From positions 236,737 through 300,736 of the forward strand of contig NZ_JACLQU010000001.1 in assembly GCF_016648855.1 (NCBI RefSeq): a stretch of DNA of 64,000 nt. Direction: 5' to 3'. Source of the stretch: Streptococcus parasanguinis. Its GTDB lineage: Bacteria > Bacillota > Bacilli > Lactobacillales > Streptococcaceae. Positions 43,715-53,586 of the stretch are shown here, one piece after another (the stretch's first letter is position 1; every line of letters begins with the position of its first letter). Position numbers and translations under genes: made by a program. The notes under the pieces are model-generated. The model saw only the letters and a list, made by a program, of their open reading frames with translations. It did not search any database and was not told the origin of the DNA.

Positions 43715-44660
43715 TGTCGCCAAACTCGCCGGTGTCAGCCCTACTACTGTCTCACGGGTCATCAATAAAAAAGGATACCTGTCTGAAAAAACGATCCAAA
43801 AAGTCCAAGAAGCCATGCGAGAATTGGGCTATAAACCTAACAATGTTGCTCGTAGTCTCCAAGGAAAATCAGCCAAGTTAGTCGGCTTGATCTTTCCCAA
43901 CATCAGCAATGTTTTCTATGCTGAATTAATCGACAAACTAGAGCACCAACTCTTCAAACACGGCTATAAAACCATCATCTGCAATAGTGAACACGACTCC
44001 GAAAAAGAGCGCGAATACATTGAGATGTTGGAGGCCAACCAGGTAGATGGCATCATTTCAGGAAGTCATAATTTAGGCATTGAAGATTACAACCGGGTAA
44101 CTGCTCCTATCATTGCTTTTGACCGCAACCTCTCCCCAGAAATTCCGGTTGTCTCTTCAGACAACTACGCTGGAGGGGTGCTTGCAGCAGAAACTTTAGT
44201 AAAAACCGGAGCCCGAAATATCATCATGATCACAGGTAATGACAACTCCAACTCCCCAACAGGCTTGCGTCACGCAGGCTTTGCATCGGTTTTACCTGAG
44301 TCCATGATCATTAATGTTTCCAGTGATTTCTCCCCTATTCGCAAAGAAATGGAAATCAAACAGATCTTAACCCAGCAAAAACCAGATGCTATCTTTGCCT
44401 CCGATGATTTGACGGCGATCTTGATCATGAAAGTCGCTAGAGAATTAGATATTCAGATTCCTCAGGATTTGAAAGTGATTGGTTATGATGGAACCCAATT
44501 CATCGAGACCTATACACCTGAACTGACAACCATCCAACAACCCCTCGAAGACATTGCTATCCTCATGGTGGATCTTTTACTCCAAAAGATCGAAGGAAAA
44601 AAAGTAGCGACTACCGGTTATTTCTTGCCCGTTAGTCTCCACTCTGGAAAAAGTGTCTAA
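43695..44660 (+). CDS. scrR: LacI-family sucrose regulon repressor
   Basis: 321 residues. The LacI helix-turn-helix LTDVAKLAGVSPTTVSRVINKKGYLSEKT is at the N-terminus; the periplasmic-binding-like effector domain follows. ScrR represses scrA and scrB in the absence of sucrose. The ATG at 43695 lies inside scrB with no strong ribosome site, so it probably depends on translation of scrB. Confidence 0.95.
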   Translation: MVAKLTDVAKLAGVSPTTVSRVINKKGYLSEKTIQKVQEAMRELGYKPNNVARSLQGKSAKLVGLIFPNISNVFYAELIDKLEHQLFKHGYKTIICNSEHDSEKEREYIEMLEANQVDGIISGSHNLGIEDYNRVTAPIIAFDRNLSPEIPVVSSDNYAGGVLAAETLVKTGARNIIMITGNDNSNSPTGLRHAGFASVLPESMIINVSSDFSPIRKEMEIKQILTQQKPDAIFASDDLTAILIMKVARELDIQIPQDLKVIGYDGTQFIETYTPELTTIQQPLEDIAILMVDLLLQKIEGKKVATTGYFLPVSLHSGKSV

Positions 44661-44695
44661 AACAACCCCTACAGTTCTATACTGTAGGGGTTGTT
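44661..44695 (+). terminator. scrR terminator
   Basis: AACAACCCCTACAGT-tctat-ACTGTAGGGGTTGTT, a 15-bp perfect stem with a short T-rich tail. Confidence 0.82.
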
Positions 44696-44703
44696 ATTCG
44701 TCA

Positions 44704-44876
44704 AAAAAAGGCTGGGCAAAAACTGTCTAGCCTTTTATATATAATAGAAATAACTGTATGACGCAGTGGTTGATTGGCATCTTTGTTCGCCTTTTAAGCT
44801 CCAAAGATGACCTAATCAACTGTGCGGGGGTGGGAAAACGAACTCTTTTAACTAGTTGGAGTTCTTTCCCACTCCC
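44704..44876 (-). repeat. R1 repeat, copy 6 (divergent)
   Basis: Shares GACGCAG...CTGTGCG and the flanking hairpins with the other R1 copies, but much of the sequence differs. The arms remain complementary (TTGATT/AATCAA, CATCTTTG/CAAAGATG, GAACTC/GAGTTC). It is in the same orientation as nusB and starts 8 bases past its stop; it ends AGCCTTTTTTTG. Confidence 0.82.
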
Positions 44877-44883
44877 TTTTTAC

Positions 44884-45315
44884 TTATTCTTCTGTCACAA
44901 ATTGACTGAGGACACCGTTGACAAATCGTGAAGAGGTTTCATCTGAAAAGGCCTTGGCCAATTCCACCGCTTCATTGACTGCGACGATCTGTGGTGTATC
45001 AAACTCTGTCATTTCATAAATTCCCAGACGAAGGATGTTTTTCTCTACCAAGGTCAAGCGCTCAACAGTCCAGCCGGTTTTCAAATGTTGACCGATTTGT
45101 TGGTCTAGTTGATCTTTTGACTGATAGACACCCGTCACGAGATTCATGAGAAAGGCAGGAAGATCGACTTCTTTGTCTTCTGCTAGGTCCTTGTCATGTA
45201 GATAAGCAAAGCGACAAGCTTCAACAATGTCTCCATCGTATTCCAAGGCCATCAAGGCTTGGAAGGCGCGCTCACGCAAATCTCGACGTGATTCTAATAA
45301 AATTTCATCAGTCAT
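44884..45315 (-). CDS. nusB: Transcription antitermination protein NusB
   Basis: 143 residues, all-helical, with SRRDLRERAFQALMALEY at the N-terminus and YEMTEFDTPQIVAVNEAVELAKAFSDETSSRFVNGVLSQ at the C-terminus, diagnostic of NusB. It works with NusE/S10 on boxA RNA in rRNA transcription. GAGGA lies 8 bases before the ATG at 45315, and the coding region overlaps the end of asp23 by 8 bases. Last gene of efp-asp23-nusB. Confidence 0.96.
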   Translation of the reverse strand: MTDEILLESRRDLRERAFQALMALEYDGDIVEACRFAYLHDKDLAEDKEVDLPAFLMNLVTGVYQSKDQLDQQIGQHLKTGWTVERLTLVEKNILRLGIYEMTEFDTPQIVAVNEAVELAKAFSDETSSRFVNGVLSQFVTEE

Positions 45316-45697
45316 TGAGGAAGTCCTCATTAAACAAGTCTTTCAAGTCTGGTTTTGGAGATTTTTCCGTTGCGATACCGACAACGTGAATGTTGACAGC
45401 ATCCAAGGTTACATCTGCCATATCATAAACTGCTGACTTGACTGCTTTTTGAATGGCTACAGCGACAGATGGTACAGCCACTCCATATTCTAAATAGAGA
45501 TAGATGTCTACTGAAACTTGACCATCTTCCTCGGTATGAAGGTAGACGCCACGTCCAAGTGAGCGTTTGGATAAGCTATCTGAAACACTCTTATTTTCAA
45601 GCGAATAGACACCCTCTACTTTTGCTGTCGCAATCGCAATAATTTTTTCTAATACACGTGGTGCAATAACGATGTCACCAAATTGTTCAGTTGCCAT
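45308..45697 (-). CDS. Asp23/Gls24-family envelope stress protein
   Basis: 129 residues, one Asp23 domain (GDIVIAPRVLEKIIAIATAKVEGVYSLENK, GVYLHTEEDGQVSVDIYLYLEYG). Family members associate with the membrane through partner proteins and respond to cell-wall stress. It is the version always placed before nusB. No signal or membrane segment. Confidence 0.92.
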   Translation of the reverse strand: MATEQFGDIVIAPRVLEKIIAIATAKVEGVYSLENKSVSDSLSKRSLGRGVYLHTEEDGQVSVDIYLYLEYGVAVPSVAVAIQKAVKSAVYDMADVTLDAVNIHVVGIATEKSPKPDLKDLFNEDFLND

Positions 45698-45733
45698 AGA
45701 AGTTCCTTTCTATTTGACACCCTGAGATGTCTC

Positions 45734-46294
45734 TTATGCACGAGAAACGTAAGTTCCTTCAGTAGTGTTAATGACCAATTTTTGTCCAGCTTCGATGAAA
45801 TCAGGAACGTTTACGACCAAACCAGTTTCCATTGTAGCAGGTTTACCAGAACCAGTCACTGTAGCACCTTTGATAGATGGTTGAGTTTCTGCAACAGTCA
45901 ATTCAACAGTTGTAGGAACTGTTACACCGATGACTTCGCTTCCGTAGAATTGAATTTTTACTTCTGAGTTTTCAAGGATGTAAAGCAATTCTTGTTCTAC
46001 ATTCACAACTGGAATTTCATATTGGTCATATGTTTCAGTGTTCATGAAGTAGGCTGTATCATCCATTTTGTACAAGTATTGAGCTGGAACAGTTTCGATA
46101 ATCGCTTGTTCAAATTTTTCTTCTGGACGGTAGCTTGTATCAAATGTTGAACCAGTACGGACATCACGCAATTTCATACGCATGATAGTGTTTCCTTTAC
46201 CTGGTTTGTGGTGGCTAGCTTCCAAAACGCGGATCAATTTTCCGTCAGCTGTTTCAAAAGTCATACCAGCTTTCAATTTACTTGCTTCGATCAT
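45734..46294 (-). CDS. efp: Elongation factor P
   Basis: 186 residues, three beta-barrel domains. The loop reaching the peptidyl-transferase centre is HHKPGKGN with Lys33 at the tip; [31 protein letters not shown] is the conserved C-terminus. EF-P relieves stalling at polyproline; the proline-rich tail of the surface 5'-nucleotidase at 61604 is an example of a likely client. Confidence 0.97.
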   Translation of the reverse strand: MIEASKLKAGMTFETADGKLIRVLEASHHKPGKGNTIMRMKLRDVRTGSTFDTSYRPEEKFEQAIIETVPAQYLYKMDDTAYFMNTETYDQYEIPVVNVEQELLYILENSEVKIQFYGSEVIGVTVPTTVELTVAETQPSIKGATVTGSGKPATMETGLVVNVPDFIEAGQKLVINTTEGTYVSRA

Positions 46295-46331
46295 GTTTTA
46301 TTACCTCTTTTTTAAAAATAGATTACTCTTT

Positions 46332-46360
46332 ATTGTAACACACTATTTGATTTTTCTCAA
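46332..46360 (-). promoter_or_regulatory. efp promoter
   Basis: Minus-strand TTGAGA (46355-46360), 17 bp, TACAAT (46332-46337). Just upstream, 46392-46440, an imperfect hairpin without a T-run separates it from the SPFH gene. Confidence 0.75.
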
Positions 46361-46459
46361 ACAGCAATTTTCTCTTTTTAGGAAGGCTAGAAGGTGGAGA
46401 GAGATTGCAAGAACGAGTCCTTAGAATCTCTATACCTCCAACTCCAGCTTCACTATTCC

Positions 46460-47566
46460 TTATTGGTCCACAGGCACAATGTTGCCATCAGCATCTTTGG
46501 TGACATGGACATATTTTCCATCTACTTCAATGTAGAAGGTATGAGGCTTGTCTTGAGCTGGAGAGGCTTGCTTTTGAAGGTCATTGCCAAGTGCTTGACC
46601 CAAGTTCATCCCCATAATCATGTTCATGCCATTGCCACCTTCATTTTTAGCAGCAGCGACCAAGGCCTCATTGCGAGCACGACGTTCTTCGATTTCAATG
46701 GTATTGTACTTCATCGCTGCCAATTCACTGTCCAGTTTATTGACCTTGGCCATACTGTCTGCATCGTAGCTCAAATCTTCGATGAGGACGTTGGTTAATT
46801 CGATACCATATAATTCTGTCCAAGTTTTGTTGACTTCGCGTTTTGCAACTTCATTGAAGACGTCTTGGTCAACATTGATATTGTAAATGTCCGCCTTATT
46901 TTCAGCCGTATATTTTGAAATAGCCACTGCAATTTTTGGTGCTAGATTTTGGCGCAAGGTGCCCTGAGCCACATCTTCCAAGGTAAATGGCTTATCTGCA
47001 GTGATTTGACGACTGACTGCACTGATGTAAAAGAGTACAGGATCTGCCACTTTAACATCATAAAGACCATAAAAACGAATACTAAGAAGTTGTTGGTAAC
47101 GGTCGCTAAAGTACTCGACTGGATTTTGAGTGCCAAATTTATTTCCTGTAAAAGGTTGCATCCGCACAAAAATAATTTCTTGTTGGGTGACCACTTGGCC
47201 TCCAAATGAGAAACGATTCTTGAACTGATCCCACGTTCCTTTCACACCACCTTTTTCAAACAACCAGGCATTTTCACCGGCTTGCCATTCGTGGCTCCCT
47301 GCTTCTAGAAGGTCTCCTAGAAAAGTTCCATTATTGACCAAGAGAGCAACATAGCCTTGGGGAACGATGACGACAGAACCATCTGTCAATAGACCCGTAT
47401 TTTGGTTACTCTGACGAGAGCGCCCATCTGGATCTTTGGTTAAGAGCTGTCCCTTAATGGCCAAAGCAGTTGCTGGAACAGCTTCTGGCAAGGTAATGGC
47501 TTCCTTAAATTTACTATCTTGAAAACTTGAAATGCCCGCTGAAAGGGCTGCTTTAATAAATCCCAT
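46460..47566 (-). CDS. SPFH-domain protein, YdjI type
   Basis: 368 residues. Residues about 60-290 form an SPFH/virion-core-like domain (VVIVPQGYVALLVNNG, FFGLYDVKVADP-type stretch, TLRQNLAPKIAVAISKY); a Gly/Met/Asn-rich segment and a short beta-rich tail (HTFYIEVDGKYVHVTKDADGN) follow. Bacillus YdjI of this family is recruited to the membrane in stress response. It lies 8 bases after the zinc-ribbon protein gene, so the two are an operon and likely partners. Confidence 0.82.
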   Translation of the reverse strand: MGFIKAALSAGISSFQDSKFKEAITLPEAVPATALAIKGQLLTKDPDGRSRQSNQNTGLLTDGSVVIVPQGYVALLVNNGTFLGDLLEAGSHEWQAGENAWLFEKGGVKGTWDQFKNRFSFGGQVVTQQEIIFVRMQPFTGNKFGTQNPVEYFSDRYQQLLSIRFYGLYDVKVADPVLFYISAVSRQITADKPFTLEDVAQGTLRQNLAPKIAVAISKYTAENKADIYNINVDQDVFNEVAKREVNKTWTELYGIELTNVLIEDLSYDADSMAKVNKLDSELAAMKYNTIEIEERRARNEALVAAAKNEGGNGMNMIMGMNLGQALGNDLQKQASPAQDKPHTFYIEVDGKYVHVTKDADGNIVPVDQ

Positions 47567-47574
47567 ACATTCTC

Positions 47575-48546
47575 CTATCTGTAGAATTCAATTTCATCCA
47601 CAACTTCGTAGACATCCAAGACCCAATCTTTTGGATTGTGCTTCAAGGATGCTTGGCAATATTCACACTTGTCGATTGAATCGATGGTCAGTGGCGCACC
47701 ACAGTTCGGACAGTGATCACTAACGACTTCTGAATTCTTAATGATCTCTGTCTGGGCTCCATGTTCACGGAGGAAGACCATGCGGTAAACGGTAAAGAGA
47801 TCTTTGGTTGGATCCCCTTCGATCACACGGCCCGTTTCATCACTTCGGATGTAATCTCTCATCGTCGATGACAGAATGACTTCGATGCGGTCATTGCCTT
47901 CTGGATTTTCGATAAAGTCTTTGATCTTGGAATCTTCCACACATACGCGCTCTAGAACATTGGTTGTTTTGGCGCGAATATGCTCTTGCAACTGTGTCAA
48001 GTGTTGCTCATAAAGACTCGTACTTTCTAGATTCCGCACGGAATTCCAATCTTTTTCTGTCCAGGCAGACTGCAATTGAAGATAAACCAGCTTGACTTGC
48101 GATAAGAAGCGGTCTTCATCAAACATTGGATCCAGTTTACGGATACGGCGAATCGCTTCATAGTTGTTCTCAATTGGTCGACCAGCCCGTTCTTCGGTTG
48201 TCCGTTTTGGACCACTGTTTGAAGAAAATGATTCATCACTTTCATTAGCTTCTTTTGCAATATTATAGACAAATCCAATCAATCCAACGATAGCAAAAAT
48301 TGCTACTACACCATCAGAGTCTGTTCCAGAACCAGAACTGTAGCTACTGGATCCACTAGACCAGCTACTGCCACCTCCAGACCAGCTACTGCCACCTCCA
48401 GACCAGCTACTACCACCACCACCGCCAGAATGAATAGTGCTACTACCACCACTATGCGTATTGCCGACACCAGCATGAGCCCGAGGAGCAAATACAAACA
48501 GCAGGACTAGTAGAAAAATTCCAACTATTACACTTCGTTTTTTCAT
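47575..48546 (-). CDS. Membrane protein with Tim44-like domain and zinc ribbon
   Basis: 323 residues. A signal or anchor helix at 5-25 (VIVGIFLLVLLFVFAPRAHAG), a Gly/Ser tract at 27-75 with tandem SWSGGGS units, a second helix near 80-96 (VVAIFAIVGLIGFVYNIA), a Tim44-like domain (about 150-270), and a C-terminal zinc ribbon CPNCG...CEYC near 285-305. Because the ribbon is C-terminal, it should be cytosolic and near the SPFH partner. Function unknown. Confidence 0.8.
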   Translation of the reverse strand: MKKRSVIVGIFLLVLLFVFAPRAHAGVGNTHSGGSSTIHSGGGGGSSWSGGGSSWSGGGSSWSSGSSSYSSGSGTDSDGVVAIFAIVGLIGFVYNIAKEANESDESFSSNSGPKRTTEERAGRPIENNYEAIRRIRKLDPMFDEDRFLSQVKLVYLQLQSAWTEKDWNSVRNLESTSLYEQHLTQLQEHIRAKTTNVLERVCVEDSKIKDFIENPEGNDRIEVILSSTMRDYIRSDETGRVIEGDPTKDLFTVYRMVFLREHGAQTEIIKNSEVVSDHCPNCGAPLTIDSIDKCEYCQASLKHNPKDWVLDVYEVVDEIEFYR

Positions 48547-48602
48547 AGGCCTCTTTTCTTATCTTTGTATGTTACACAGGGGTTAAGAAAATACTGTCTA
48601 TT

Positions 48603-49670
48603 TTATAGGACAATCAATTCTTTAGGAGCAAGAGTCAAGACTTCACAGCCTTTTTCTGTGATCAAGAGGTCATCTTCGATCCGCACACCAGAGAGACCTT
48701 CGATATAAATACCTGGCTCATCTGTTAAGACCATCCCTGCTTGAATCACTTCTTTAGACGTTTGGCTGAAGTATGGTTCTTCGTGGATATCTAGCCCAAT
48801 TCCATGACCGATTCCATGAGTGAAGTATTGACCATAGCCGGCTGCTTCGATCACATCGCGTGGGATTTTATCAAAATCACGGAAGCCAAGTCCATCTTTA
48901 GCCGCAGCAATCAAGGCTTGATTGGCTTTCAAAACAGTTTCGTAAATTTCTCTTTCCTTGTCGCTGACATGACCCGCATAGATAGTCCGTGTCATATCGC
49001 TGACATAGTGGTCATACAAGCAACCAAAATCAAGGGTCAAGGCATCTCCTGCTGAAATGACCCGATCACTTGGAGTCGCGTGAGGCATGGCAGAGCGTTC
49101 ACCAGCTGCTGAAATAATATCAAAAGATACACCAGAAGCTCCCAACTCCCGCATTCTAAAATCGAGGAAAGTCGCTGCTTCCAACTCTGTCGTTTGCCCT
49201 ACCTTGATATAATCCAAAATATCATGGAAGGCTTGGTCAGAGATGCTACAAGCTTTTTTAATGGCCGCAATCTCCGTTTCATCCTTAATCAAGCGCAATT
49301 CCATGACAAAATTCGCTAGGGATTGAAGGGTAATGCCACTGAAAACAGAAGCCATACGGGCATGGTAGGCCACCGTCACTTCGTCCTCAAAACCAAGTTC
49401 TTTGATGCCAAGGTCCTTAACGATCTCTGCAGCTGCAGTCAACTCATCGCGGGTTTCAACAATCTCTACAAAGGGGAAACAAGTCGCATGGGCATGGATG
49501 GTGTAGCGCGAATCTGTAAAGAGTACCACGCGTTCTTCTGTCACCAAAGCGGTCCCGTTTGAACCCCAGAAATTAGTCAAATAATAAACATTTTTCAAAT
49601 TGTTAATCAATACCGCTTTGAGGTTTTGGGCTTTCATTTTGTTTCTTAAGTTGCTGATCCGTTGATTCAT
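48603..49670 (-). CDS. pepP: M24-family Xaa-Pro aminopeptidase
   Basis: 355 residues. Creatinase-type N-terminal domain then the pita-bread fold with metal ligands in [19 protein letters not shown] (two Asp), [15 protein letters not shown] (His), [11 protein letters not shown] (Glu) and [10 protein letters not shown] (Glu). It removes N-terminal residues before proline in the cytoplasm. Its ATG overlaps the uvrA stop by four bases; uvrA-pepP is a common streptococcal pair. PepQ-type prolidase is the alternative label. Confidence 0.9.
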   Translation of the reverse strand: MNQRISNLRNKMKAQNLKAVLINNLKNVYYLTNFWGSNGTALVTEERVVLFTDSRYTIHAHATCFPFVEIVETRDELTAAAEIVKDLGIKELGFEDEVTVAYHARMASVFSGITLQSLANFVMELRLIKDETEIAAIKKACSISDQAFHDILDYIKVGQTTELEAATFLDFRMRELGASGVSFDIISAAGERSAMPHATPSDRVISAGDALTLDFGCLYDHYVSDMTRTIYAGHVSDKEREIYETVLKANQALIAAAKDGLGFRDFDKIPRDVIEAAGYGQYFTHGIGHGIGLDIHEEPYFSQTSKEVIQAGMVLTDEPGIYIEGLSGVRIEDDLLITEKGCEVLTLAPKELIVL

Positions 49671-52492
49671 TGTAATTTTCCTTTCAAATATTGTCCTGTG
49701 TAGCTAGCAGGATTTGCTGCTACTTCTTCTGGCGTTCCAGTCGCAATAATGGTTCCGCCACCGACACCGCCTTCTGGTCCTAAATCGATGATATGGTCTG
49801 CTGTCTTAATGACATCCAAATTGTGCTCAATCACAAGGACTGTATTGCCATCATCCACAAACCGCTCTAAGACTTTGATCAAGCGCGAGATATCCTCCGT
49901 ATGAAGTCCTGTCGTTGGTTCATCCAAGATATAGAAGGATTTTCCTGTAGAGCGCTTGTGCAGTTCAGAAGCCAACTTCATCCGTTGCGCTTCCCCTCCT
50001 GATAGAGTCGTTGCAGGTTGCCCCAGCGTTACATAGCCCAAGCCCACATCTTGGATGGTCTTGAGTTTGCGTTCAATTTTTGGAATGTGCTTGAAGAATT
50101 CAACTGCCTTGTTGACCGTCATATCCAGCACTTCTGCAATATTTTTTTCCTTGTAGTGGACTTCAAGGGTCTCACTATTGTAACGACGTCCATGGCAGAC
50201 CTCACAAGGAACGAAGACATCTGGCAAGAAGTGCATTTCAATCTTGATGATCCCATCTCCTGAGCAGGCTTCACAACGCCCGCCCTTGACATTGAAACTA
50301 AAGCGGCCTTTTTTATAGCCCCGAATTTTGGCTTCATTGGTCTGAGCAAAGAGATCGCGAATGTCATCGAAGACGCCTGTATAGGTCGCTGGATTGGAAC
50401 GAGGAGTCCGACCAATCGGGCTTTGATCAATGTCGATCAAGCGATCGATATGCTCAATCCCCTGAATCGTCTTGTATTTCCCTGGTTTTTCCGAATTGCG
50501 GTTGAGCTTTTGAGCGATGGCTTTTTTCAAGATGCCATTGATCAAGGTCGATTTTCCAGAACCGGAAACTCCAGTGACTGCGATAAATTTGCCCAGAGGA
50601 AAGCGTGCAGTGATGTCTTGTAAGTTGTTCTCACTTGCTCCATTAATTTCAATATAGCGACCATTTCCTGAACGGCGCTCTGTCGGAACCGGAATCTTGC
50701 GCTTGCCGGACAAGTACTGACCCGTGATGGATTTGCTGTTGCGAGCCACCTGCTTAGGAGTTCCAGCCGCAACGATCTCTCCCCCAAAAACACCGGCACC
50801 TGGGCCGACATCGATCAGGTAGTCTGCTTCTCTCATGGTATCTTCGTCGTGTTCGACGACGATCAAGGTATTGCCTAAATCACGCATCTTTTTGAGACTG
50901 GCAATCAGGCGGTCGTTGTCCCTTTGATGGAGGCCGATTGACGGCTCATCCAAGATATAAAGGACTCCAGAGAGGTTGGAACCGATCTGGGTTGCCAAGC
51001 GAATGCGCTGACTCTCTCCACCTGATAGTGTTCCTGCTGAGCGTGACAAGGTCAAGTAATTAAGGCCTACATTGTTTAAGAAGGTCAAACGATCTTTGAT
51101 CTCTTTTAGGATCGGTCTTGCAATCGTAGCTTCATTGTCTGTTAAGACCAACTGATCCACAGCTTTTAAGTGGTCCGCAATCGATAGATCTGACACTTCC
51201 CCGATATGCATCCCTTTCTCCCCACCAACACGAACAGAAAGTGCCTGGTCATTGAGACGGTAGCCATGGCAGGTCGCACAGGTCAATTCGTTCATATAAG
51301 AGCGCATTTGGTTGCGGGTGAAGTCACTATTGGTCTCACGGAAACGACGGTGAATGTTGTTTACGACCCCTTCAAAAGGAATCTCGATATCCCGAACCCC
51401 ACCAAACTCATTTTCATAGTGGAAGTGGAATTCCTTGCCGTTTGAACCATAGAGGACCAAGTCTTTTTCTTCTTGAGAAAGATCGGAAAAAGGTCGGTCC
51501 ATATCAACGCCAAAATGGATCATGGCCTGCTCCAACATTTGTGGATAGTAGTTGGAAGAGATCGGATTCCAAGGAGAAAGTGCTCCTTCGCGAAGGGTTA
51601 AGCGATCATCTGGCACCACCAAATCCAAGTCTACCTCTAGCTTAATACCCAGCCCATCACAGTCTGGACAAGAGCCGAAAGGCGCATTGAAAGAAAAGAG
51701 GCGGGGCTCTAATTCAGGAACGGTAAAGCCACAGACTGGACAAGCATAATGCTCAGAAAAGAGTAGTTCCTTGCCATCCATGGTATCAATCACCACATAA
51801 CCATCCGCAATCCGAAGGGCTGCTTCAATCGAATCAAAGAGCCGCGAGCGGATGCCCTCTTTGATCACGATTCGGTCCACAACTACTTCAATCGTGTGCT
51901 GCTTGCTTTTAGATAGTTCTGGAACCTCTGTCACATCATAGATCTCACCATCGACCCGCACCCGGACATAGCCGTCTTTTTGCACCTTTTCAATGATATT
52001 CTTGTGCTGGCCTTTTTTCTTGCGAATAATAGGAGCTAGAATTTGCAGGCGTTGGCGCTCTGGTAATTCTAAGACTTGATCGACAATTTGCTCAACAGAA
52101 GAAGCCGTAATCGCTCCATGCCCATTGATACAATAAGGCGTCCCTACACGCGCATAGAGCAAGCGCAGGTAGTCATTGATCTCTGTTGCCGTCCCCACTG
52201 TAGAACGGGGGTTTTTACTGGTCGTTTTTTGGTCGATGGAAATGGCTGGACTCAAGCCGTCAATGGAGTCCACATCTGGTTTTTCCATATTTCCCAAGAA
52301 CTGCCGGGCATAGGCTGATAAGCTCTCCACGTAGCGGCGCTGGCCTTCTGCATAGAGGGTATCAAAGGCCAGACTGGACTTTCCAGAACCAGACAAACCC
52401 GTCACCACGACTAATTTGTCCCGGGGAATTTCCACATCTATATTTTTTAAATTATGGGCGCGTGCCCCATGAATGACAATTTTATCTTGCAT
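49667..52492 (-). CDS. uvrA: Excinuclease ABC subunit A
   Basis: 941 residues, full length. Two ABC ATPase modules: Walker [17 protein letters not shown] and [15 protein letters not shown]; signatures LSGGESQRI and LSGGEAQRM; zinc fingers CPVC...CPDC and CEAC...CEVC. It recognises damaged DNA with UvrB in nucleotide excision repair. An extended -10 (TGTTATAAT, hexamer 52526-52531) lies upstream; it diverges from corA. Confidence 0.98.
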   Translation of the reverse strand: MQDKIVIHGARAHNLKNIDVEIPRDKLVVVTGLSGSGKSSLAFDTLYAEGQRRYVESLSAYARQFLGNMEKPDVDSIDGLSPAISIDQKTTSKNPRSTVGTATEINDYLRLLYARVGTPYCINGHGAITASSVEQIVDQVLELPERQRLQILAPIIRKKKGQHKNIIEKVQKDGYVRVRVDGEIYDVTEVPELSKSKQHTIEVVVDRIVIKEGIRSRLFDSIEAALRIADGYVVIDTMDGKELLFSEHYACPVCGFTVPELEPRLFSFNAPFGSCPDCDGLGIKLEVDLDLVVPDDRLTLREGALSPWNPISSNYYPQMLEQAMIHFGVDMDRPFSDLSQEEKDLVLYGSNGKEFHFHYENEFGGVRDIEIPFEGVVNNIHRRFRETNSDFTRNQMRSYMNELTCATCHGYRLNDQALSVRVGGEKGMHIGEVSDLSIADHLKAVDQLVLTDNEATIARPILKEIKDRLTFLNNVGLNYLTLSRSAGTLSGGESQRIRLATQIGSNLSGVLYILDEPSIGLHQRDNDRLIASLKKMRDLGNTLIVVEHDEDTMREADYLIDVGPGAGVFGGEIVAAGTPKQVARNSKSITGQYLSGKRKIPVPTERRSGNGRYIEINGASENNLQDITARFPLGKFIAVTGVSGSGKSTLINGILKKAIAQKLNRNSEKPGKYKTIQGIEHIDRLIDIDQSPIGRTPRSNPATYTGVFDDIRDLFAQTNEAKIRGYKKGRFSFNVKGGRCEACSGDGIIKIEMHFLPDVFVPCEVCHGRRYNSETLEVHYKEKNIAEVLDMTVNKAVEFFKHIPKIERKLKTIQDVGLGYVTLGQPATTLSGGEAQRMKLASELHKRSTGKSFYILDEPTTGLHTEDISRLIKVLERFVDDGNTVLVIEHNLDVIKTADHIIDLGPEGGVGGGTIIATGTPEEVAANPASYTGQYLKGKLQ

Positions 52493-52525
52493 GTTCTTAC
52501 TCTAATCACCTTTTTGTTAACCTCC

Positions 52526-52534
52526 ATTATAACA
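52526..52534 (-). promoter_or_regulatory. uvrA extended -10
   Basis: Minus-strand TGTTATAAT; no good -35. I found no DinR/LexA-type box. Confidence 0.6.
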
Positions 52535-52573
52535 AATTTTTTAGTATTCTTTTATCCAAAACCGTCCTTTTTC

Positions 52574-52582
52574 TGATATAAT
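52574..52582 (+). promoter_or_regulatory. corA extended -10
   Basis: TGATATAAT at 52574-52582, 32 bases before the ATG; the -35 region is weak. Confidence 0.65.
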
Positions 52583-52613
52583 GTTAAGGTGTAAAAAAAC
52601 AAGGGGAGGCACC

Positions 52614-53558
52614 ATGAAACAGGTCTTTTTATCGACAACGACTGAATTTAAGGAAATAGAGACGCTGGAACCCGGTAGCTGGATCAACCTTGTTAACCCT
52701 TCTCAAAGTGAATCGATGGAAATCGCCTCTGCTTTTAATATCGATATTGCAGACTTACGGGCACCACTCGATGCGGAAGAAATGTCCCGTATGACCATCG
52801 AAGATGAGTATACCTTGATCATCGTCGACGTCCCCATCAAGGAAGAGCGGAACAATCAGACCTACTACGTGACGATTCCGCTAGGGATTATCCTGACAGA
52901 AGAGGCTATTATCACGACTTGCTTAGAGAAATTGCCGCTTCTCGATATCTTTATCAACCGACGCTTGCGGAATTTCTATACCTTTATGCGGTCACGCTTT
53001 ATCTTTCAGATCCTCTATCGCAACGCTGAACTCTACTTGTCTGCGCTTCGTACCCTGGATCGCAAAAGCGAGCAGATTGAAAGTCAACTGCACAAATCAA
53101 CGCGTAATGAAGAGCTGATTGAGTTGATGGAGTTAGAAAAAACCATCGTCTACTTTAAGGCCTCACTGAAAACCAATGAGCGCGTGATCAAGAAATTGAC
53201 CAGCGCCACTAGTAACATCAAGAAATACTTAGAAGACGAAGATCTACTGGAAGATACCTTGATCGAAACCCAGCAGGCCATTGAGATGGCGGATATTTAT
53301 GGAAACATCCTCCACTCCATGACCGATACCTTCGCATCAATCATCTCCAACAACCAGAATAACATCATGAAGACCTTGGCCATGGTGACCATCGTCATGT
53401 CCATTCCAACTATGATTTTCTCGGCCTACGGAATGAACTTCAAGGACAATGAATTACCGCTCAATGGAGAACCAAACGCCTTCTGGCTCATCATTTTCAT
53501 CGCCTTTGCCCTGACCGGTTCTCTCGTCGTCTACCTCATCCATAAAAAATGGTTCTAA
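52614..53558 (+). CDS. corA: CorA-family divalent cation transporter
   Basis: 314 residues: cytoplasmic alpha/beta domain, a long helix (about 150-255), and two C-terminal transmembrane helices with the pore signature AYGMNFKDNELP (GMN). CorA proteins are pentameric Mg2+ (or Co2+) channels. The open frame starts at 52581, but the -10 box overlaps that start, and GGGGAGG precedes 52614. Followed after 28 bases by the DUF1129 gene. Confidence 0.93.
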   Translation: MKQVFLSTTTEFKEIETLEPGSWINLVNPSQSESMEIASAFNIDIADLRAPLDAEEMSRMTIEDEYTLIIVDVPIKEERNNQTYYVTIPLGIILTEEAIITTCLEKLPLLDIFINRRLRNFYTFMRSRFIFQILYRNAELYLSALRTLDRKSEQIESQLHKSTRNEELIELMELEKTIVYFKASLKTNERVIKKLTSATSNIKKYLEDEDLLEDTLIETQQAIEMADIYGNILHSMTDTFASIISNNQNNIMKTLAMVTIVMSIPTMIFSAYGMNFKDNELPLNGEPNAFWLIIFIAFALTGSLVVYLIHKKWF

Positions 53559-53586
53559 CACCTACTAATAACACTAAGGAGTATTT

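Noticed and set aside
46392..46440. T-box-like hairpin upstream of efp
   Set aside because: No T-box sequence or specifier stem, and no aminoacyl-tRNA or amino-acid gene downstream; only an imperfect stem.
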